From the NCBI RefSeq assembly GCF_015461845.1, contig NZ_JACOPW010000001.1:682001-746000 (forward strand): 64,000 bases of DNA. Reading direction: 5' to 3'. The position numbers were made by a program, and so were the translations under genes. The notes below the pieces were generated by a model that saw only the letters and a program-made list of their open reading frames with translations, had not been told where the DNA came from and searched no databases. The number at the start of each line of letters is the position of its first letter. Position 1 is the stretch's first letter. Below are positions 59,474 through 64,000 of the stretch, one piece after another. The DNA is from Pseudomonas mucoides. GTDB lineage: Bacteria; Pseudomonadota; Gammaproteobacteria; Pseudomonadales; Pseudomonadaceae.

Positions 59474-59782
59474 ATGCGTCTTCCCCGTCTTTTCGCCTTC
59501 GCCGCCCCGCTTGCTTTGATGCTGCCACTGAGCGCATACGCTGCCTGGCCTGCCGGTGTGAAAGCCCAGTACATGAGCGATTGCACCAAAGCTGCCAGCC
59601 AAAGCGTCAACCCGGTCGAAGCGCAGAAGCACTGTTCATGTGGTGCCGACGTTCTCGAGAAGAAATTCACCACTCAAGAGATCGCGCAGTTGATGGACAA
59701 AAACAATCCGCCGGGCCCTGAATTGAGTCAGCGCGCATTGAAAGAAATCGCGGTGTGCCGAGTTCAAAATAAGGGTGCATAG
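59474..59782 (+). CDS. Small exported Cys-containing protein
   Basis: A 102-residue periplasmic protein. The signal peptide (about 1-23, ending 'AYAA') is followed by a helical domain with four Cys ('MSDCTKAASQSVNPVEAQKHCSCGADVLEKKF' and 'EIAVCRVQ') that can form two disulfides. AAGGAG lies 8 bases before the ATG. It is a small conserved Pseudomonas protein of unknown function. Confidence 0.8.
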   Translation: MRLPRLFAFAAPLALMLPLSAYAAWPAGVKAQYMSDCTKAASQSVNPVEAQKHCSCGADVLEKKFTTQEIAQLMDKNNPPGPELSQRALKEIAVCRVQNKGA

Positions 59783-59813
59783 CTCGGATCCTGAAGAATT
59801 GGCAGGTCAAAAC

Positions 59814-59834
59814 CAGCCCAAAAAGGGCTGATTT
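59814..59834 (+). terminator. Probable terminator after the exported protein
   Basis: CAGCCC, loop AAAAA, GGGCTG, then ATTT. A short stem with a weak T-tract, 32 bases after the stop. Confidence 0.4.
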
Positions 59835-60064
59835 ACATAATTTACGCAGGTTTTATGGCTTTTTTTACTGCCCTGTTTTTTAGCGCAAAGCCGCTTAAAC
59901 CGGGGCTTCCAGCCATTCGACGTGACGAAAAGCATGCTACATGAGGGCAAACAGCACGTCCGGGGGGCTCCCAAAGCGAACATTTCGACTATGATACTCC
60001 GGTGTGCCCAGTTGGCCTGAGCAGCACAGCACTACTGAAAATATATGTTTCTTGGAGATACACC

Positions 60065-60277
60065 ATGTCTAATCGCCAAACCGGCACCGTTAAATGGTTC
60101 AACGATGAAAAAGGCTTCGGCTTCATCACTCCTCAAGGTGGCGGTGACGACCTGTTCGTACACTTCAAAGCTATCGAAAGCGACGGTTTCAAAAGCCTGA
60201 AAGAAGGCCAAACCGTTTCCTTCGTGGCTGAGAAAGGCCAAAAGGGTATGCAAGCTGCACAAGTTCGCCCAGAGTAA
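60065..60277 (+). CDS. Cold-shock-domain protein
   Basis: A 70-residue CspA-family nucleic acid chaperone. RNP1 is 'KGFGFITP' (about residues 17-24) and RNP2 'DLFVHF' (about 31-36). TTGGAG lies 7 bases before the ATG, and a long 5' region (from about 59835) is typical of cold-inducible genes. A strong terminator follows. Confidence 0.95.
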   Translation: MSNRQTGTVKWFNDEKGFGFITPQGGGDDLFVHFKAIESDGFKSLKEGQTVSFVAEKGQKGMQAAQVRPE

Positions 60278-60292
60278 GTTTCTGGCGCACTA

Positions 60293-60323
60293 AAAAAACC
60301 CCGTCCATGTGACGGGGTTTTTT
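60293..60323 (+). terminator. Intrinsic terminator after the cold-shock gene
   Basis: AAAAAACCCCGTC (60293-60305), a 5-base loop and GACGGGGTTTTTT (60311-60323). The A-run on the left makes it usable in both directions. Confidence 0.9.
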
Positions 60324-60349
60324 ATGGGCGAAACAAAAGCCTGGTGCGA

Positions 60350-60670
60350 TCAGCCGCAGTTGACGCGAGTGACCAGCCGATTGGCATCGGTGTTCAGGTT
60401 CAGGCGATCGGAGCGATACTCCAGGGTCACCATGTCGTTGGGCGACAGGAACCGTGCGTTCTGTGCGCCTGCGCGAGTGCGCGCCTGCTCCAGCAGTTCG
60501 GGCGAAGCCACTTTGCCAACAGTGAATTGCGCAGCCTTTGCTTCGCAGCGGCTATGACCCGTGTCAGTCGTCGTTACAGGGTCAGTTGCCGACTCGGATG
60601 ACGGACTGCTGCAACCTGCCAGCAGAGTGACGGCAAACACAGTACCCAATGACGCGAGCTTCCAAGGCAT
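60350..60670 (-). CDS. I78-family peptidase inhibitor lipoprotein
   Basis: A 106-residue lipoprotein. The lipobox 'LLAGCS' places the Cys at about 20. The C-terminal part ('CEAKAAQFTVGKVASPELLEQARTRAGAQNARFLSPNDMVTLEYRSDRLNL') is the I78 domain, similar to elastase inhibitors. It probably protects the cell from its own or foreign serine proteases. Single gene, convergent with the cold-shock gene. Confidence 0.85.
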   Translation of the reverse strand: MPWKLASLGTVFAVTLLAGCSSPSSESATDPVTTTDTGHSRCEAKAAQFTVGKVASPELLEQARTRAGAQNARFLSPNDMVTLEYRSDRLNLNTDANRLVTRVNCG

Positions 60671-60834
60671 GAAGCCTCCTTTTCAATAATTAAGCAGAGA
60701 TCGTGCGACCGCCATTTCGGCGATAGGTTTCAAGGTGAATGCCCTCACCCGGCCCTCGATCCGCACAAGCGCCGAGTGTGCCTGAGCATCGCCCTGCCCT
60801 TCAGCACTCAATCGTGACTGAATATGAACAGCGC

Positions 60835-61140
60835 TCAATAAACGTCAATGTAGTCGTACGGCGGGTTCGGCCAGTTGTCTTTCAACGCGTTGAAAATCTG
60901 CATGACCCAGACCTCGTCGCTGGCTGCGACCCGCCCGACATAACCCGAACCCTTGGCCCATGTTTCCAGGCGAAACCGCAGCCCGTCGATGTCTGTGCCG
61001 CCCACAACGCCCGACGAAATGTAGGCGATGCCGCCCTTGGTGACCCGCAACTGAGTGTGTTCATCGTCACTGGCGCAGGCCAATAGCTGGCGCACAGCCT
61101 CAAGGGTCAAACCGTCAGGAGTGTTCAAATCGATCTGCAC
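60835..61140 (-). CDS. Conserved hypothetical protein
   Basis: A 101-residue acidic soluble protein. It begins 'MQIDLNTPDGLTLEAVRQLLACASDDEHTQLRV' and has 'GGIAYIS' and 'WPNPPYDYIDVY' near the end. No known motif. It is common in Pseudomonas in this form; function unknown. Confidence 0.7.
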   Translation of the reverse strand: MQIDLNTPDGLTLEAVRQLLACASDDEHTQLRVTKGGIAYISSGVVGGTDIDGLRFRLETWAKGSGYVGRVAASDEVWVMQIFNALKDNWPNPPYDYIDVY

Positions 61141-61272
61141 AGCGCGGTCCTTGAAAATTCGTCAAAGACCAAGTGTCGCATAGCCCTCCTCCCATGCCTA
61201 AGTCGGAGTGCCAAACGCCGCGCAAAATGGTTAACTCGACGCTCAGACTTCCCCGACTTCACGAGCGCCATC

Positions 61273-61485
61273 ATGACCACCGTAAGCATCGACGCCGACA
61301 TCAAAGCCAAATGGCAGGACGGACATAGCTCCTACAGCCCAAGCAGTACGGAAGAGCTCGCCATTATCGGTATCGATCTATTGGTCCGGGACCTTGGAAC
61401 CGAGGCCGCACAATCGTTCATCGAGCAAATCTTCGAAAAACACCTGGCGGACCAAAAAGCCGCCGTAGAGGCAGGACGGGCGTAA
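61273..61485 (+). CDS. Small conserved hypothetical protein
   Basis: A 70-residue helical protein (ATG 61273), with 'EELAIIGIDLLVRDLGTEAAQSFIEQIFEKHL'. No signal, motif or metal site. It lies alone between two minus-strand genes. Function unknown. Confidence 0.6.
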   Translation: MTTVSIDADIKAKWQDGHSSYSPSSTEELAIIGIDLLVRDLGTEAAQSFIEQIFEKHLADQKAAVEAGRA

Positions 61486-61517
61486 GACCCGCAGGCTGGC
61501 ACCTGCGGGCGTGCGGT

Positions 61518-62546
61518 TTATTTCAAACGGGCCAGACGCTGAGTCAGCAAGTCGAAGAAGCCCTGAGCATCGCCACTTTCAACCCAGAACGCATTCTTTG
61601 GCGCGTTCAGGCCGTCATACCAGTCGACAATAGTTTGACCAAAGGTCGGACCTTCGCGGCTATCAACGACCACGTTGACCAAGCGACCGCTGAACAGCTC
61701 AGGCTTGAGCAGGTAGGCGATGACGGTGGCGTCATGCACCGGGCCACCGGGAATACCGTAGTGCTCCATGTCATCCTTGATATATCCATTAAGAATGTCA
61801 CCCACCAACTTGCTGGCATTGTTGTTGATCGCCGCGATCTGCTTCAGGCGCGATTCGCTGGTGAGGATCTTGTGGGTCACGTCCAGTGGTAGATAAGTCA
61901 GTTTCACGCCACTTTTCAACACGATGTCGGCGGCCTGCGGATCGGCGAACAGGTTGAACTCGGCCATCGGCGTAATGTTGCCACCGTTGAAGTGCGCACC
62001 GCCCATAAGCACCACTTCCTTGATGCCTTGAACGATTTCAGGTTCCTGAATCAACGCCAGGGCCAAGTTGGTCTGCGGGCCGAGCATGGCGATCGTGATG
62101 CTGTGGGGTTTGGCCGTTTTCAAAGTGTGGATCAGGTAGTTGACCGCAGTGCCTTCAGCCAGGCCTTTCTTTGGCTCATGCACGGTGACGCCTGACAGAC
62201 CTTCCTTGCCATGTATGTTCTCGGCATAGATCGGCGTGCGCATCAGCGGCTTCGGCGCACCGGCATAAATCGGCACGTCTTCGCGCCCTGCCCACTCCCG
62301 GGCCAGTCGAGCATTACGCGATGTCTTGTCCAGACGCACGTTGCCGGCCACGGTTGTCAGCGCACGAATACTCAACTCTTCGGGCGATGCCAGGGCAAAC
62401 AGCAAAGCGACCACGTCGTCGGTTCCGGGATCGGTGTCGATGATCAAATCGATTTTTTCCGCCGCCTGGGCGCTCGTTGCAGTAATCAGGGACAAAAGCA
62501 GCAAACTCCGGAGCAGGTGGTGAAGTTTCACAGCATAGCGGGGCAT
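61518..62546 (-). CDS. Exported inosine-uridine-type nucleoside hydrolase
   Basis: A 342-residue enzyme that splits ribonucleosides into base and ribose. The Ca-binding motif 'DTDPGTDDVVALLFAL' is just after a signal peptide (about 1-28, 'LLLLSLITATSAQA'), so it works in the periplasm. I start it at ATG 62546 because the signal peptide begins there. It is downstream of rbsK-rbsD, which use the released ribose. Confidence 0.9.
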   Translation of the reverse strand: MPRYAVKLHHLLRSLLLLSLITATSAQAAEKIDLIIDTDPGTDDVVALLFALASPEELSIRALTTVAGNVRLDKTSRNARLAREWAGREDVPIYAGAPKPLMRTPIYAENIHGKEGLSGVTVHEPKKGLAEGTAVNYLIHTLKTAKPHSITIAMLGPQTNLALALIQEPEIVQGIKEVVLMGGAHFNGGNITPMAEFNLFADPQAADIVLKSGVKLTYLPLDVTHKILTSESRLKQIAAINNNASKLVGDILNGYIKDDMEHYGIPGGPVHDATVIAYLLKPELFSGRLVNVVVDSREGPTFGQTIVDWYDGLNAPKNAFWVESGDAQGFFDLLTQRLARLK

Positions 62547-62584
62547 AACGCACTCCTTGTGCGAGGGGGAAAACGAATCCAGCG

Positions 62585-62989
62585 CTAGAACGTCACCCCC
62601 GATACCAGCACGATGTTGCAGTACGGCGCACACTCACCTGTACGAACAATCGCCCGCGCCTGTCGGCTGAGGACCTTGAACTGGTCATGACTGAGCAACT
62701 CGCGCGAACCCAGAGCACCTTCAGCGTTCAACTTGTCCAGAACACTCAATGCAGGTGGCTGCTTGTCGAGAATCTCGCGAGCCAGCACATGGCTTTCGAC
62801 CTGCATTTCGCTCAGCACAACGTTCAAGGTACTGACAAAGTCCGGAATGCCTTGGGTCAGTGCCAGATCGATCAGTTCGACACCTGCCGGCACTGGCAGA
62901 CCGGCATCACCGATCACGATCGTATCGCCGTGACCCAGCGAGGCAATCAGCCGCGACAACGCGATATTGAGCAATGGGGTTTTTTTCAT
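62585..62989 (-). CDS. rbsD: D-ribose pyranase
   Basis: A 134-residue enzyme converting beta-pyranose ribose to beta-furanose, the form used by ribokinase. The catalytic His is in '[17 protein letters not shown]' (about 18-35) and the end is '[15 protein letters not shown]'. It overlaps rbsK by four bases. Confidence 0.95.
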   Translation of the reverse strand: MKKTPLLNIALSRLIASLGHGDTIVIGDAGLPVPAGVELIDLALTQGIPDFVSTLNVVLSEMQVESHVLAREILDKQPPALSVLDKLNAEGALGSRELLSHDQFKVLSRQARAIVRTGECAPYCNIVLVSGVTF

Positions 62990-63903
62990 GGTGCTTTAAA
63001 CGCCTGTACGTCGGACAAGGTGGGAATCGAGGGTTGTGCGCCAGCGCGGGTGACCGACAGGGCGGCGGCAACCTGACCGAAGCGGATCGCCTCAGCTTCA
63101 CTGCTGCCAGACGCTAATGCGGCGGCAAATCCACCCACGAAGGTATCTCCGGCGGCGGTGGTATCGACGGCTTTGACCTTCGGTGCCGGGAAATGCTCCA
63201 GGCGTGCCCCGTCGGCGAACAGCGAGCCTTCGGCGCCTAAGGTAATGATCACTTTACCCACGCCCATGGCGATCAATCGGGTCGCGGCGGTTTCCGCCGA
63301 TTCCAGGGAATCCACCGTCAACCCCGTCAGGGCAGAGGCTTCGCTTTCGTTGGGGATCAGGTAATCGATGGCGGCAAACCAGTCCGCCGGCAATGGGCGA
63401 CTGGCGGGGGCCGGGTTGAGAATGACGGTCTTGCCCAGCTCACGCCCCCGTTTGAGGGCATGGCCTACCGTTGCATCCGGTACTTCCAACTGACAAATAA
63501 TCACATCCGCCGCCTGCAACACGGCGTCAAAACGGTCGATGACTTGCGGAGTCAATGCGCCGTTGGCACCCGCGACGATGACAATGGCGTTCTGACTGTT
63601 GTCATCGACCACGATCAACGCGACGCCGCTGGAGCCCTCAACGGTACTGACAGCCTGGCAATCGATGCCCTCGACCAACAGGGCTGCGCGCAGTTCTGCG
63701 CCATAGGCATCATTGCCCACGCAACCGACCATCGACACCTCGGCGCCCAACCGGGTTGCTGCAACGGCCTGATTGGCACCCTTGCCACCGGACACCGTGG
63801 CAAACGACTGACCGATCAGCGTTTCACCGCCACGCGGCAGCCTTGGCGCCCGGGTTACCAGGTCCATGTTCAGACTGCCTATCACCACTACTTTTGCTGG
63901 CAT
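62986..63903 (-). CDS. rbsK: Ribokinase
   Basis: A 305-residue PfkB-family kinase that phosphorylates ribose at O5. It has '[16 protein letters not shown]' near 38-54 and the catalytic '[17 protein letters not shown]' (catalytic Asp about 253). It lies between an rbsR-like end and rbsD. It provides a useful contrast to the divergent PfkB protein at 41437. Confidence 0.96.
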   Translation of the reverse strand: MPAKVVVIGSLNMDLVTRAPRLPRGGETLIGQSFATVSGGKGANQAVAATRLGAEVSMVGCVGNDAYGAELRAALLVEGIDCQAVSTVEGSSGVALIVVDDNSQNAIVIVAGANGALTPQVIDRFDAVLQAADVIICQLEVPDATVGHALKRGRELGKTVILNPAPASRPLPADWFAAIDYLIPNESEASALTGLTVDSLESAETAATRLIAMGVGKVIITLGAEGSLFADGARLEHFPAPKVKAVDTTAAGDTFVGGFAAALASGSSEAEAIRFGQVAAALSVTRAGAQPSIPTLSDVQAFKAP

Positions 63904-63960
63904 ACATTGCTACTCATTAATTCTGTGTCTGCAGTGCTTTTGGTTTAGCGGCGCGGTGTT

Positions 63961-64000
63961 TCAACGAAACTGGGCGAACACGCCGGCGAGCGGCGCGGTC
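63961..64000 (-). CDS. C-terminal end of a probable ribose-operon repressor
   Basis: Only 12 codons and a stop are visible (...APLAGVFAQFR), running off the window. A LacI-type rbsR normally precedes rbsK in pseudomonads, and the tail is compatible. The call depends on context. Confidence 0.45.
   Translation of the reverse strand, partial: TAPLAGVFAQFR

Overview
The window is from a fluorescent-type Pseudomonas. The right-hand 12 kb carries the conserved chromosomal order thrS-infC-rpmI-rplT-pheS-pheT-ihfA-merR on the minus strand, followed by small Pseudomonas-type genes, a cold-shock gene and an rbsK-rbsD-nucleoside hydrolase cluster. A tRNA-Pro(GGG) gene at 51634-51710 separates this chromosome from the left-hand 51 kb, which is one end of an integrative and conjugative element (ICE) of the ICEclc/PAPI-1/PFGI-1 type. 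The tRNA is on the minus strand, so its 3' end faces the element, the usual integration geometry. The other ICE end and its integrase lie outside the window.

ICE layout, left to right. (1) 1-2.5 kb: cargo, the tail of an outer-membrane 'meta-pathway' protein and a chemoreceptor. (2) 2.7-10.3 kb: the maintenance and transfer-competence switch (BisR-like protein, AlpA, ParA, Shi-like small protein, ParB, BisD- and BisC-like activators), then PFL_4669, DUF3158 and SSB. This part is rich in palindromes. (3) 10.5-15.7 kb: topoisomerase III, a 0.9 kb structured non-coding stretch, DUF3577, small proteins and a RadC-like protein. (4) 15.8-36.9 kb: the mating apparatus (PilL, lytic transglycosylase, TraD, pilin, VirB8/B10/B4-like proteins, TraU/TraG-like proteins). 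It is interrupted at 30.1-32.2 kb by a zeta-type toxin module and other small genes. (5) 37.3-41.0 kb: an ArdC anti-restriction protein and the MobH-type relaxase TraI, preceded by a second copy of the structured element.

(6) 41.4-51.1 kb, between the relaxase and the tRNA: nine predicted genes that look like a composite anti-phage island. A plus-strand operon encodes a PfkB kinase fused to a degenerate nucleoside deoxyribosyltransferase-like domain, a TIR domain fused to a tRNA-guanine-transglycosylase-like domain, an 8-oxoguanine-glycosylase-like protein, a QueC-like protein and a small TIR protein. TGT, OGG and QueC are the ancillary set of type IV CBASS (Cap10, Cap11, Cap9), but I find no CD-NTase here. 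The last gene overlaps queC and its best start gives Met-Gly-Gly, which suggests a TIR effector takes the place of the CD-NTase as the substrate of QueC-type N-terminal modification. Converging on it is a minus-strand set: a deoxyribosyltransferase-like/P-loop ATPase, then a deoxyribosyltransferase-like/TPR protein, a TIR protein and a SLATT membrane protein. This region is my candidate for an undescribed system.

The ICE core also contains a run of DNA hairpins placed just before start codons (alpA, topB, DUF3577, pilL, the gene at 37340) and a roughly 133-bp element present twice (13090 and 37083) that resembles the STAXI motif. These may act as RNA regulators or as single-stranded-DNA promoters during transfer.
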